From contig OX344761.1 of NCBI GenBank assembly GCA_947034895.1, positions 93,881,447-93,945,446 on the forward strand: a stretch of DNA of 64,000 bases, written 5' to 3'. The notes beneath the pieces were generated by a model that was given only the letters and a program-made list of their open reading frames with translations, made no database searches and was not told the origin of the DNA. This DNA comes from Rhytidiadelphus loreus. Lineage: Eukaryota; Streptophyta; Bryopsida; Hypnales; Hylocomiaceae. The position numbers and the translations under genes are program-made. This document shows, in pieces, positions 33,513-46,138 of this stretch (positions are counted from its first letter, which is position 1; every line of letters begins with the position of its first letter).

Positions 33513-36500
33513 CTAATTTGATCTCAAATGGTTTAGGATTCTGCTAAGAAGCACTCGTTTGACCTCATTGAAACTGAATGTTGAAGCATGGATGAAGACA
33601 TCTGAAGAAGACTGAAGGTTGCAAATGACATTGAAAACAAAGTATAGATGCTTACAATTTGCCCAAGCTCCACACTTACCCAAGCATTTCAGCTTCATGT
33701 CCTTAAAATAGGGGCACGTGTAGTCCGGAAATGAAGAAATAGTGAGCATATACTTCTCAATCCGTGGCTCTGTATCAGAGTCCAGTGATACTATGCATCC
33801 AAATCCAGGATGGGGGACCATAGTTACGCCGATAATGTAGACACTTAGAGTTAAGGCCGATGCACAGTTGTTCTGGTGCTTTGTAGTAGGCGCCTTTGGA
33901 TTTCGGCAAACAACCTTACCACTTCGAATTGTAGGATGTTCATTGGCTGAATCTGGGACACGATAAGTACGTACAATTTCAATGCCTGCTTCTCCACCGA
34001 ACAACCTCCGAGGGGAAATGACTTGGCGTTGTGGAAGTTGGAAACCGGTTGATTCAAGTGCTAGTATCTCAGCCATCGATAATTGGGTGCCTAATTTCAC
34101 CGGCCAGATAGCAGGAACAGGTGGTACAGAGAGCACCCATTTGCGCCGTGTGCCTTTCACACATCGTTCAATGTCGTCATTGCAAAAGAAAAATTGCATA
34201 CGGTCATTACGATTTTTCTTGTAATTCACCATCATACCTGTATAGGTTGGAGCCACTGTTGCAGTGTTGTTTTGCACTATTTGTGCCGTGCATTTTTTCT
34301 TCGTCATTGCTTGAAGAGCAAAGCATGCCTTTGCCGATGTTTTCGGAAGTCGTGAAATATGCCACTCCATCTCATTACACTCGCTTTCTTGAATTGCTGA
34401 CACATGAGTTGAATTAGAAATCGTACTTTGCATCAGATTATCCTCCATTGAAAAAGCATCTTCAATTTCAATATCTGCACTTGGAGGAATGTCCTCCAAT
34501 ATAGTGTTCAAATCTTGAACATTGGAACTGGCTCTGAAGGATCTGGTCTGTCGACGAGGATAGGAAAAATTAACTTTGTCGAGTCTGTGTGAGTCAAACT
34601 CGCACCCAAGGGGCATGTCAGCTTTCCTCTTCTGTGATCCAAACACTTCTTGACCTTCGAGATGAGGCTCCCTATTGACGAAAGCTTCAATACTTGGAAT
34701 AGACGAGATAACTTCATTGAGTGATTTTGGGTTGCCAGTTCTCTCTGTCGAACATTGGGCAACTCTAAGCAATAACTCTTCCTTCCCCGGACCCGTCCCT
34801 GCTTCATTTCCCTTCAAATATTGGTGGTATTTGACCATTTGCATGAAAGCTCTGACGAAGTCATCGACAGTAGCTACGTATAAGTCGTTTCCACGCTTTC
34901 TAGATTGTTGAAGCCACTTGTTGTGCACAGTTTCGGCAAGGTTGCAAGACGGCATCTCGGCTTTCTCAGAAGTAGTGAGATCCTAAAATCATAGAGGGTA
35001 CATAGTGTTGTTAGTTCCTATAGTCTTCCATGTATGAGCCTCTCTCTGATGTCACTCTAAAGCAGTAACATATTTATTTGAGACCATATAAGAATTAGGT
35101 ATACGCCTGCATATGACAAAGTCGAAGTACAGTTTAAAAGCGTCAATGGTGCAGAGCGTTGTGGCTAGCGAAGATTGTCTTGGGACAGAGACGACTATAG
35201 ATGGGAACCTAACTCTGCACCAAGTTGAACCAAAGCCAAATACTGCGCATTTTAAAAGAAAGGGCTATAGCTTGTTCCTTATTGGAAGGTTATATAGGAG
35301 CATGAACCATATGATATAAACCTAAACAAACATTGTTCGAAGCAAATGAGGAAATAGAGATAAACTTACTAGTTCCATGAAGCCTCTCCACTAGCGATAA
35401 CGAAAATGCCAGAACGACAACCATAATTCCAATTTGCGCAATCCTTCTTCCGTGGTGGCACCAGACGACAACCACCACGCCCTTATGGCTAAGTACCGTT
35501 CTTCCGATTGTTGCGTAGAACTGGCGTTCTTGTATTGCTTACATAGCAAATGGTGTTGGTCTTGCAGGTCTCCTCAAATGTCTGCCTTTGTATGCTTCTC
35601 CATGGATTGAGTCCAGTGAAAAAGGCATGTCCGTTCACGGTTGAGCATTGGTATGGAAATGTCCCCAGACCCATACACCGTCTTCACCGCATTCTAGTTT
35701 GCTTGCGCACTGTCTACCATGAAGCCCTTGAATTGAGTCCTTGCCACACCATGTTGTTCTACAACTGAATTGAGGTTTGTCCAAAAAAGAACTTGTGCTG
35801 CACAATCCTCAGATTGCATGTCACAACAGGCGATTGTCATGACACGACAGAATTCGGAGTCATAAACGTGACACGCTATGGTTGTCCAATCTTTTACACG
35901 CTTAACATGATCGAACATGATCCATGCTTCCTGAAGGTCTCTTCCAGATTGCATTTGCTTCACCAAATCGACTCCACTCTCTGGCCCCAATTCAGACATT
36001 TTGAAAAGGAAAACCTTATCTATGTCAATCCCTTGACCTAGAAATTTGCTCTCTTGTACAAAAGCTCATATGCTTGACCCCCTCAACCTAGTAATGCTAT
36101 CTAGCACTCCGAATTTACGAAAGAACTTGAAGGAAGTTACCTCATTCCTTATGCTCGGGGAGCTTAAGTATTTGCATTTCTCGAGTACAAGAACAAGGGA
36201 GGCAAGGTCCATACTCTTCGGTTGCAATCCGTCAGGACATAGAAGAAGACCTCCTAATAGCTCCTTTGTTGCCTCTAGGACTATAGCGGAATTCGTGGCA
36301 AAAGGAGTCCGTTCCAACTGCTCCCCAATAAGAGTTCGTGATATGGATTTCATATCTCTAAGTTCACCATCCTTAACCGGATGCTCATGATGACCAAGAT
36401 GGACGTATGCCCTATTGAAAGTACACTTGCTTGCAACGTAATACACGTGCACATTACAACGCGCAACACAAGCAGGAGGCTCCTTACAAATCTTGCACAC

Positions 36501-37478
36501 AAGCGTGGAACCAGGCGGATGTGGTTATCCAACATCTAGTGGTAGCGGAGATAGTCCTTCCCACTCTAATTCGTTTACATCTCTCATTCTGTGGACTCGA
36601 TGAAGGAAGTCGCATTCAGTATTCACACAATGAAGATGACCCACGCAAACGGATTTGCGGAATGACAAGCCCATTGGATTGACTATATTCGTGGTCATAG
36701 TCTTCGACCAGACGTGCCCATCGTAACGCTTGTCCATCCCTGACATTTGTTTCGCTGAAGAGACGGTGCTACTGTTATCAAGAGTTGGCAATTTGAATAT
36801 GACATCGCCATTAAACGATGGAGGCAATACAATCACTTTATGAATTTGAATATTACCATAGTCTATTTTAGACAAGAAGTTCCTACATCCTTTCAATGTA
36901 CGCAGTCCCCTTAAGCAATTAACTACCAATGTTCCTAAATCATCCGATGGACCTACGTTAGGCGACTCGATTGAATTCAATACGCAAGAAGGTGGCAATG
37001 ACTCTACCGAAGATGAAGTCTTCATAGTGAATCGAGTTACTGGAGAAATCCCATCGGAATCAGAGCTCAGATTGGTGACCATGTCTGCAGAACTTTCTAG
37101 CTTGACATTGGTCAAAGGCGGAGTTTGAAATCTAGAAGCGAAGGACCTAGGAAAACTTCCCGTATCCGTAGGCTTGGATTCAATGACAATAGGCACTCCA
37201 TAGGCTCGATAACTTCCAGCTTTCAAGTTCCACAAAATATTCGAGGCCCCAACTTCCAGCACCTGCCCAACACTGTGAAGAAGGGTACCAGACTCATTAT
37301 CAAAGACCTCTTCATCTACATGAATGGAATCAAGCATAAAGTGAAATCTCAAAGATAATCTCAAAGCCGAAACAACGGCAAGCCCGTCTGCTCCTACTGG
37401 AAAAATTACAGGCACACCTTCATCGTTAGCTCGGATGACCACCATATGTATATAGTCGTCCATGATGGAGCAACTCAA
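33513..37478 (-). pseudogene. MULE-like transposase gene with SWIM-type C-terminus (decayed)
   Basis: From 37,478 the frame stays in one register, broken by stops at 36,525 (TAA), 36,066 (TGA), 35,694 (TAG), 35,574 (TGA) and 35,391 (TAG). An intron (GTAAGT at 35,369 to AG at 34,983) then leads to an open exon ending at 33,513. Seen in order are an N-terminal region, a Cys-rich part (LVCKICKEPPACVARCNVHVYY), a core with HVYDSEFCRVMTIACCDMQ, GFMVDSAQAN-stop-NAV and CLFHWTQSMEKHTK, a helical part (ATVDDFVRAFMQ), and a C-terminal ANCKHLYFVF that looks like a SWIM zinc finger. This domain order is that of Mutator-like transposases. No terminal inverted repeats were found beside it. It could instead be a domesticated relative, but five stops argue for a dead copy. 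Confidence 0.72.
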
Positions 37479-39189
37479 TTGAATTAGCGAATATCAGGAG
37501 TCGAAGGTAGGTATTACAGTGAACTAAATCTGAAGTCCTAAGTCCTAGAAGAACTTCAATACGGGAATAGAAACATGGTGCCAAATCAAAAGGAAGAAGA
37601 AGCAATATGACACCAATATATCGGGACCAATTCAAAATTTGTAACTGATATTTGGAACCTGAAGTTCCTAACTCACTTATTCTACATAATTGTTGATGAG
37701 GCGACGGCCTCATGGAATGGCGGCGATAAGCATTAATACTCATAATCAGAAGACGTATGTGTGGGGGCTTCAATCCATCAATGTTCCTAAGGTGTAAATG
37801 CAGTAGAGAGACTTGTATTAAATAACTATATTGTAGTGACTGACCTACCTAGTTATAATAATCCGTCTATTTGTGCACAGAACTCCTAAATAATAATCTG
37901 ACCACCAATACCTAGAACCGCTAAAGGTATATAAGTTGATATAGTCTATATGGAATTATGAACATACCTTAGACAATCATAAATATTAGACGCACCTTAG
38001 GGATATAAAGGGTGAAGGTATAGGATGCTAAATGAAAGAAGTAGGTGATGCCAACATGCATTTCATCCAATCGAAGAAATGTCATAGGGAACATATTTTA
38101 CCTGCAGAGAGTATAATAAAAATCAATTGTATGATATGTTGACAAGTCCAATCCTATCAATTTATTGGAAGCCACGGCCAATCCGTCCAACGACAACGAC
38201 AAATATGGTTAAATACAATAAGGCACGTCGAGGCAATCTAATACAGATTAGGCGGCTATTGATGTAATTCATAAACTGAAACCTAGGTAGTCTACTACAT
38301 AATGAAAATATAATAAGAAAAAGTAGTTTCCTAATCGAAGAAATTAATTCATTGTACGTACAGATTCTAGGTGACAAATAAAAATTTGGCAAGTGACATA
38401 CGTATTGATCAATAATACCAGAAAAGATTAACATGACTCTACAATGTCAGAGGAGACACAACTGCAATTTCCAATATTGTAAATTCAGGCTGTGGTTCAG
38501 CTATAATACTGATTCACTGAAATATCTGAAGTCGTAAAAAATCCCACTTGTAATTAAAGAACCATGAGACCCGGACCTCGTAATATATTCCGAATGTCAT
38601 TCTAATTAGCATGAATAATGAATTCCAAAACTACGAAGAGACCTGGATATGTCAGCGAGCTCACTCTTGTAACCAAGTTCCCCGGATGGATGTCATCCAG
38701 GTTGAGCCCCTCCCACTGTCCCTCATACAAGTTTCGTGGATGGATGTCATCTGCGTTGACCATCTCCGCCATGCATCATCCAAATGGATCTCATCCGCAT
38801 TTAGTCTTCCTGCCGTCCCACATCCAGGCGCAGCAGCCATCCCCGACACGGCTCACCCTCCGAGGACTTCGACTCTCTACTGTATCCTAGAGAACCCCAA
38901 CCGTAGCGTCGCCTCCCTTTCGAATGTGTTCAATCGTTCCCCACGACGAATCTCGATAGCGGAGTGCATGCACAACTGGGCAATTGCGGCGGTCGTTTCA
39001 AGTTGTGCAATCTGCATGATGGCGAATCGGAACTTGCGGTCGAAGAGGAGTCAAGCTGGGATAAGTGGAATTGTGGAAGGAGGATGCGATGCAATCAACC
39101 ATAATCGGAAGGTATGTTGTCTTGCGTCTTGTTCCAAGGGTTGCATATTTGTTTTGCATCGAGGAGTCTCTCCCTCAGTGTGTAGACAG
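37479..39189. other. Region upstream of the MULE-like gene
   Basis: AT-rich to 38,600, then G+C-balanced with tggatgtcatcc words repeated near 38,680-38,790. An open frame at 38,611-39,273 has no recognisable features and runs into the 118 bp repeat; it is not supported as a gene. Confidence 0.45.
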
Positions 39190-39860
39190 TCAGGCTTCAT
39201 CGGAAAGGTCTCGGCCCCGAGGGTGACTTACGTTGCCTCCCCACCTTGCTCGGGGGGAAGCACAATTTTTTGAATGCACAGGGGTCCTTCCCTCAGCGTG
39301 TAGACAACGAGGCTTCATTGGGAAGGTCTCGGCCCCGAGGGTGACATACGTTGCCCCCCCAGCTTGCTCGGGGGGAAGCACAATTTTTTGAATGCACAGG
39401 GGTCCTTCCCTCAGCGTGTAGACAACGAGGCTTCATTGGGAAGGTCTCGGCCCCGAGGGTGACATACGTTGCCCCCCCAGCTTGCTCGGGGGGAAGCACA
39501 ATTTTTTGGATGCACTGGGGTCCTTCCCTCAGCATGTAGACAGTCAAGCTTCACCAGGTCGGTCTCGGCCTCGAGGGTGACATACTTTTCCCCCCAGCAT
39601 TGCTTAGGGGGATCATATTTTTTGGGATGCACTGGGGTCCTTCCCTCAACGTGTAGACAGTTAGGCTTCACCAGGTCGGTCTCGGCCCTGAGGGTGACTT
39701 ACGTTTCCCCCCAGCGTTGCTTGGGGGGGATCACAATTTTTTGGTTGCATAGGGGTCCCTCCCTCAGCGTGTAGACAGTCGGGTATTGTCGTGATGGTCT
39801 CGGCCCCGAAAGTGACATACATTGGCCGCCTAGCTTGCTTAGGGGTGTGACGGGGGGGTT
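39190..39860 (+). repeat. 118 bp tandem repeat, about six copies
   Basis: The word ggtctcggcc recurs at about 39,207, 39,325, 39,443, 39,561, 39,679 and 39,796. Each unit also has gtgacatacgtt, a C-run, ttgctcgggggg and gggtccttccctca. The C-run and G-run in each unit are complementary and could pair. Copies 2 and 3 are almost identical; the outer copies diverge. Confidence 0.9.
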
Positions 39861-39890
39861 CTCTGCGGTCTCTTTAAGAGAGTGTAGATA

Positions 39891-40502
39891 GTGAGGCTTT
39901 CCAATGACGTCCTCATCTTGTGGTTGTCATCGTTATGTGAGATGTTAGTCAATCTCCATCCTGAAACATTTGCCTTTTTGAGGAAAGAAATTGACATGTT
40001 CCTAAGGAATAGCTTACGATTTCATTCATGTGTTGATGATCAGGTTGGGATAGCCGCAGCTAAGATGCCTCCGGAGGTGGAGGTTCCTATGGATGCCTCT
40101 GTGGATAAAGCTTATCTGGTTCAGCCACATGAGGTCGAGGTCCAGGTGCAACCCCTGGAGGTGGAGGTCGAGCTCGTTACGAACCCGTCTACGGAGGCGG
40201 TTGACCATGTCCGGACACCACCACTACCTCTTGTAAGTTCTGAGAGGCCACATGGAATACGAATCCAAGGTGGGGGTAGAAGTGTAGTGAGGCGTGTGGA
40301 TGTAGATATATCCACGAGATCCTCAATTGGATCAACAAGCGAGAGTGATTCAAATTCTATATCTCATGAAACTATTGAATACTGTACTTGTGATCACGCA
40401 GATTTAGAGGTGACATCCGCTGATGACTCGGATGCCGATATCTTGATCTGGTGTTGTGGACATTATAGACCACTGAACATCAAATGCGACTGTGGCATTT
40501 GA
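39891..40502 (+). CDS. Hypothetical protein after the 118 bp array
   Basis: A 203-codon open frame begins immediately after the array. It contains a V/E-rich repetitive part (VEVQVQPLEVEVELV), a serine-rich stretch and a Cys-rich end with CTCDHAD and CCGHYRPLNIKCDCGI. The cysteine spacing suggests a possible metal-binding end, but no family is recognised. It may be a fragment of a transposon protein, and there is no second copy in the window to compare. Confidence 0.3.
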   Translation: MRLSNDVLILWLSSLCEMLVNLHPETFAFLRKEIDMFLRNSLRFHSCVDDQVGIAAAKMPPEVEVPMDASVDKAYLVQPHEVEVQVQPLEVEVELVTNPSTEAVDHVRTPPLPLVSSERPHGIRIQGGGRSVVRRVDVDISTRSSIGSTSESDSNSISHETIEYCTCDHADLEVTSADDSDADILIWCCGHYRPLNIKCDCGI

Positions 40503-41278
40503 TTAAGGATCTCATATTTATATTTATATTTGATGAGACATATTTTCACAACTTCATCTAGGAGTGTGAATTGTCAGCTATACATATAGCTACTCATTAC
40601 ATTAAACACTATATTCAATATTTTGAGAGGTTTGGAGTCTCTCAAAATAATATTGTCCATTTAGACCCTATACAATGAATTATAATGTTAGCTAGTTTAG
40701 GCGAGCAAACACTAAATTCGCTAGTTGTAATGTGCAATTTCCATTAAAATGAGAGTCTCTTGAGTGATGGAATGTTCAATTAGATGTAAATGTTTTAAGA
40801 TAAATGTTCTGATTAATATAAATAAAGATTTTGCAATCTTCTGAACACCAAGTCATGAGCTCCGCGGTTGGTTGTAAGGGGTTGTTCATCTCATTGAAGC
40901 GGTCTGGGTTCAATTCCCGTGGAATTCGTATGAGCGCATGAGAGAAAAAACATGACTTGGTGCTGCTAAGTGAGCTTTGCAGGCAGGAAAATTGTAACAA
41001 CCAACCGGCCCCCTATCCAAACTTGTGACAAGTGCTTAACACGTTAACATAATAAAGAGTGGTTATACCCACTACCCTTTTCTTCAATCATATTACATTT
41101 CCAAATTGACTTTAGATAGATATGAAGCTAGTAAAATAATATGAGATATCCAGAAAAGAGTATGTGCAAACATGTAATAGTAAATATATTAATATAAATT
41201 TGAAGATTAAAACATAATCAATATCCAATATATCAATTTAACATACTATAACTAATTTCACGATAATATTCCACAAAA
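40503..41278. other. AT-rich spacer with a possible SINE-like hairpin
   Basis: 12 bp inverted repeats, CACCAAGTCATG at 40,846-40,857 and its complement at 40,951-40,962, enclose a segment with gggttcaattccc, which resembles a tRNA B box. No full tRNA cloverleaf could be drawn, so at most this is a tRNA-derived short element. Confidence 0.35.
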
Positions 41279-42658
41279 TCAAGTATACGAAGCCAAGCTT
41301 TGGTTGATGACTTCAATTTGAGCTGTAGGAATCTTGATCCTGCATTTACAGGTACCTCTTCTGTTATGGGACTTCCATGCTGTCATCAAAGCGTTTGTTT
41401 CTTCCCATAGCGATGGTTTGGTTTCATCAACCTTCCAATGTAGACCTCTTTCACTATCCCATCCTGTATAGAAGTCACGAACATCTTGATTCCTTGATGT
41501 TGGACAAAAGTATTGAATGAGTACGCAATTCGTTTTTTCAGGATTATAGTTGGGATTAGACAACGCCCTTGCAATCCAAACCGGTCGACTGTCACCATTT
41601 GCGGGTCGGATTGCAACAAAATAGCCTTCAAAGAAATCCCGGCCCACTCTAAAAGATGGTTGTGGGCGTCCACGCAAAGGCCCGACATAGGCCTCATCTT
41701 CTCCAAATTCTTCACGATCTTTGCCATCATCTTGTAATTGATCCTCTAGAGTTGTTTGAATTCGAGTAGTTGGCCAGAAACCGTCCTTTAAATTAGTAGA
41801 AGCAGGTAATGGTTCTTGCAACACCACCTTCACATCACGCCAGTAATGTACCAAATGCTCATAGCGTCTTCGATATTCTCCAGTAACGTCTGCATTGCAC
41901 AACTTCTCCCAGTACTTCACAAAGCCAGATATACCTTTCAAAATATCATCCACTCCTCTCATTTCCTTCAGCAAAATTGGCAATGGCTCTCCACGGGGCC
42001 ACAAACTACGCCCCTCCGAATCTTCTTTCCACAACTTAATACCTCTACCATCCTCCCCTAACCAATCCACATCAGTGCACAACAATTTGTACTTCATGAC
42101 CGGACATCCTGTTGAATCTAGGTAGAACTTCACTTGTTCTGGTTTTGTGTGTCCAACAAGTGTCTCATCACCGTCCAAAAATGCACCTTCAATGAATCCT
42201 TTGAAATCGGGTACCTCTTCTATGAGGTGAGGGATAGTGGGAATGGACTCCACATCCATGAATGACTTCATCAACATCGGAATTGTTGGAAAGTTCTCCT
42301 TCTTCAATAGCATGCTCCATCTTCCAAACAACACATCAATGTCGTCATGTGTATGACCCACAATCATGAAGTTCACATACACCTCACGGAAGATCTTGTT
42401 TGCAACAAATAAAGACCAAAAACAGAAAACATATCTGTTCTTATTATCTCCAGTAGCATTGTCCATTTGCACATTGAGAATAGGTGGCAAAGGTGTCCCT
42501 GGAACGAAGATCTCTGGAGGTGGAGGTAGAGATGAGTTGCACATCTCTGCACCTTTGAGCACCGTTGCAAATAAATTTGTGGACCCCGACCCTACAAACA
42601 ACTGTCGAGAAGACGACTTTGGTGGCAATTCAAGATCCCAGTGCTGTATAACTTTCAT
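41279..42658 (-). CDS. DUF7869-type transposon-associated protein
   Basis: 459 codons open from ATG at 42,658. The segment VQMDNATGDNKNRYVFCFWS followed by MIVGHTHDDIDVLFGRWS is the hallmark of DUF7869 proteins, with conserved D-N and HTHDDID that could form an active site. The C-terminal half has FRVGRDFFEGYFVAIRP and many W/Y residues. Proteins of this type are found in high copy in plant and animal genomes and are thought to come from mobile elements. Relatives are usually longer at the N-terminus; nothing matching is visible upstream, so this copy may be truncated. The frame has no stop, unlike nearby transposon genes. No terminal repeats were seen. Confidence 0.65.
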   Translation of the reverse strand: MKVIQHWDLELPPKSSSRQLFVGSGSTNLFATVLKGAEMCNSSLPPPPEIFVPGTPLPPILNVQMDNATGDNKNRYVFCFWSLFVANKIFREVYVNFMIVGHTHDDIDVLFGRWSMLLKKENFPTIPMLMKSFMDVESIPTIPHLIEEVPDFKGFIEGAFLDGDETLVGHTKPEQVKFYLDSTGCPVMKYKLLCTDVDWLGEDGRGIKLWKEDSEGRSLWPRGEPLPILLKEMRGVDDILKGISGFVKYWEKLCNADVTGEYRRRYEHLVHYWRDVKVVLQEPLPASTNLKDGFWPTTRIQTTLEDQLQDDGKDREEFGEDEAYVGPLRGRPQPSFRVGRDFFEGYFVAIRPANGDSRPVWIARALSNPNYNPEKTNCVLIQYFCPTSRNQDVRDFYTGWDSERGLHWKVDETKPSLWEETNALMTAWKSHNRRGTCKCRIKIPTAQIEVINQSLASYT

Positions 42659-45600
42659 TGCGCTGTACTTGCGCTGTTGATGTGTTGTTTCAATGCTGCT
42701 ATTTGCCAGTGTAATAAAAGTGTTGTTTCAAATTGTGCTGGTTGTGGGGTAATCGTGCGCATAATTTTGGTTTATACACTGTGAATTGTGTCGAGTCTGA
42801 GGTCGCTTAGTCCTGAGTGCCGGTGGAGAGTGCAGTTCGCAATTGCACGGAAAGACAAAATTCGCCGCATTCAAAGTTGCAGCGGATTGCGATGAGTGGG
42901 AGCACTTTGCTCCTCTCTGCCAACTGCCCGTTTCAAACTTGCGCTGTGGACTCTGTTTTTTTTAATTGGCACGATCGGAAAGGATCAGAGTGTGAGAAAT
43001 TGGGAGAGTTGATGCTGCTAGTTGGAATGATCGGGTAAACTGTGGCCACATTGCTGATTGGTTTGTTGGGTGTAATTGAAGTGCTGGGAGGGTGTACAAA
43101 TCAGGCATTTCGTCTTGTGTTTTTAAATTATTATTTCTGTTTATTTAATTCAATTATGATGTTTGGTGATTTATTATAGTAAAGATTCTCTAATCGTGTT
43201 TAGAATACTGAATTTGGTCATTGTATGTAAAAGTTATGCATTTTAAAATCTGACCAAGTTTTACAGCCAGAGGACTTATTGTCACATAATTGATGATGTT
43301 GGATGCTGTGTACTTTAAGATTTTGGTCTTCATGATTTGAAGTTATTAATATAAATTTTTTTTTATTAGTTATTGAAATCTGGTGACACATTATAGAATA
43401 AGGTTCTTAATGGACTTTAATTTACTGATTTTGTACATCCTGTGTCAAAGTGATTGATTTCTGAATTTGTCCAATTTTTACAGCTAATGACCTCTTGTCT
43501 CAAGTTTAAGTTAGAGATTTAGCTGTAAATTTAGGAGTTTTAGTTCGCATTTTGAAATTTTATAATAATTAAATTTATTAAAATTTGATTATATATAATA
43601 AAATAGAGAATATTTGGGCTTCTGGAACTTAAAATTATTGAAATTATTGTGTTCATTACAAGTTATCAATTTCCAAATATGACCAATTCTTACAGTTAAA
43701 AGTCATTGTTACACAATTAGGGATTCAGTGATAAATTGAGGGTATTTGCCCTTATACTTTAAATTCATATTACAAAATATCTAGCTAAGTTTTGATTATT
43801 TATCATAGATTATAGAATATTTTATCTATTGGTTTTGAAATTACAGTAATCAAAATCTACAGTAAAAAGTTATTAATTTTCAAAAATACACAATTGATAT
43901 AAATTAAAAAGGAACCTATTGTCGTTTGTAAATGATTTAAGTTTTGATTTAAGAAATTGAGTTTACATTTAAAACTTAACTTAAATTTTGGTAATTTAAA
44001 GAATTGGAATTTAGGAAACTTATTTTAATCTTTTAAATAATTAAGTTATAATTGAATAATCAAAAGACCATATTGTCTTACTAGTAAGGTTTAGAGTCTT
44101 AGGGTTTAGATTAGGGTAACTTAGGATTTGGTTATAAGTCTAGATTATAGGTGTGAGTAATAGGGACTTGTTTTAAGTATTTTAAAAAGAAGGTTAGAAA
44201 GGAAAGAGACTTCTCATGCATGGTAGACCTATTGTCCAATAAAAGAGATAACATTAAGGGGAGAGAGTGTTTAGGTTCATTGGTGGAGTAAGGGTGAGGT
44301 TACTAGTGAGTTATTAGTAAATCAGTAAGTATCTTGCTTGACTTATTGTGATTTTGGGGTTGTAGGTCGTACTAACTTCTGATACTGGCCATATTGTCCT
44401 AGAGCCTTGGGGTGACTTATTGTAAGCCTTTCCAATCTTTAACTCTATTATTTTGAAATATTAAATACATATATTTGTACTATTTTCAAAGTACTATAGT
44501 GAGCTGTACTAAAGTCTAAGTTCTGCATTGTATCCATACATAAGTCAGTCCACATTGAACTATTGTCCCAGAACTATTGTCACAAGCCAGCAGCACACTA
44601 GATAGGACTGTGACTGCATACATCAGTCAATAGCATCTATTAACGGACAGCATGAGTCGTATCCTGGGTTTTAGTGGGAATAAGAGTAAATAAACCTTTT
44701 TATCTAATAAACTAGTACATTGTGACTTTTGAATACACTACGCTAACCTTATATAGTTCATTCCTTGGTGTTCAAACTCGGATTTAGTTGAATAAAGATT
44801 AGATTCCGGAAAATATACTACAGAAATATATATTTAAAAAAATTTGTGTTAAAATATTTTTTTAATAAATACTAATTAAAAAATAAATTAAAATTTGATA
44901 TCCAATCTAATGGCTACATCAAATTCACATCAGATTTACTATTAATTATTATAAATAATAATTTAAAAAAATAATTTATTCAATTTCTTTTTTAATATAT
45001 ATATTTTTTAAATATATTTTTAGGAATAGTAACTTGGGGTCTTGTTCAAGTTTGAAATAATATGTAATGAGGGAATAAATATTTAGTCACATTTCCTTAT
45101 CAATGAAGAACTTCACAAATCCAAAAATAAATAAAATTAGACTAATGAAAGTAAGGTCCACGTATGCTTTGTTCAAGTTACTATTAATACTTAACCTCAA
45201 TATAATCTTTTAGGTTAACCAACTATTATACTTCCATAATCTTGATGGTTGGATAGTTGAGTCTTGTACAATCATGCTGAATCAAGAGTCTGAAAAGAAA
45301 GAGACTATAACACTAACGCATCCTCATTCCAGATGAAAAACAACATGCCTTTTGTTATTCCATAAGTGCTTACCATATATACAAATTGTCAATTTCAATA
45401 AATTGGCACCAAAAATTGTGACATATATCTTCACAATGGTCTCTAATTTCAGGCCACAAATTAAGATAGGTGTAGACTTATGTTTCAGGTCGTAAACTTG
45501 AAAGAGAAAGGTAATGAACAATTTTATAAATTACTCAACATGTCAGAGCATCGTTCAGAAATACTTCAACAAACCAATCCAGTATTTCAAATTTTCTTCA

Positions 45601-46138
45601 AATCTCGATCAAATTTGAATTTGAATCGAATCAAGTAGACCCAATTGTTAAGTTCTACAAATTAAAGGAGAGTTTGTGATTATTTCACACAAAATGTTGA
45701 CGTACCTCGATCTCAAGCTGGAATTTGATGGCCTCTAAGAAGTCGATCTGCACCCTTGGCGATAGAGCAAATTCACAAGTGATTGATCGATTCGTGCAAT
45801 TCAATTCAGGCTTCAAGCTCAACATGCATGCAGATGATCGATCACAAGAGATCTCCAAAATGTCCATCTATGGAATTTTTGAAGCATTCGAACTCCATAG
45901 TCAATGTCCAGTGCGTGATCGATGATAGAGTACGATCCACTAGGATACAAATAGGAGTGGAATTTGGACCCAAAAGAATATTTGTCCAATTTCCATCCTG
46001 GATTTCTCCTATGCATTTATCGAATTCAGCAAACACTGATCGACAGCCCTTCGCAAGAACAAAACAATCTAGCTAACTATAACCACGGAACAATATTTTT
46101 CTTGGATCGATCTGATCCAGCAGGCAAAGATTAGCCAG
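42659..46138. other. AT-rich spacer with diverged repeats
   Basis: No gene supported. Between 43,250 and 43,760 three diverged units about 215 bp apart share ccaa-tt-ttacag, attgtc and acaatt-ag words. Segment 45,400-45,470 resembles 51,390-51,460 (gacatat-tcttcacaa, attcaggccacaaa-ta), marking another dispersed repeat. Confidence 0.45.

Noticed and set aside
39173..39774. Repetitive proteins encoded by the 118 bp array
   Set aside because: 118 is not a multiple of three, so the frames switch between units; no conserved start.
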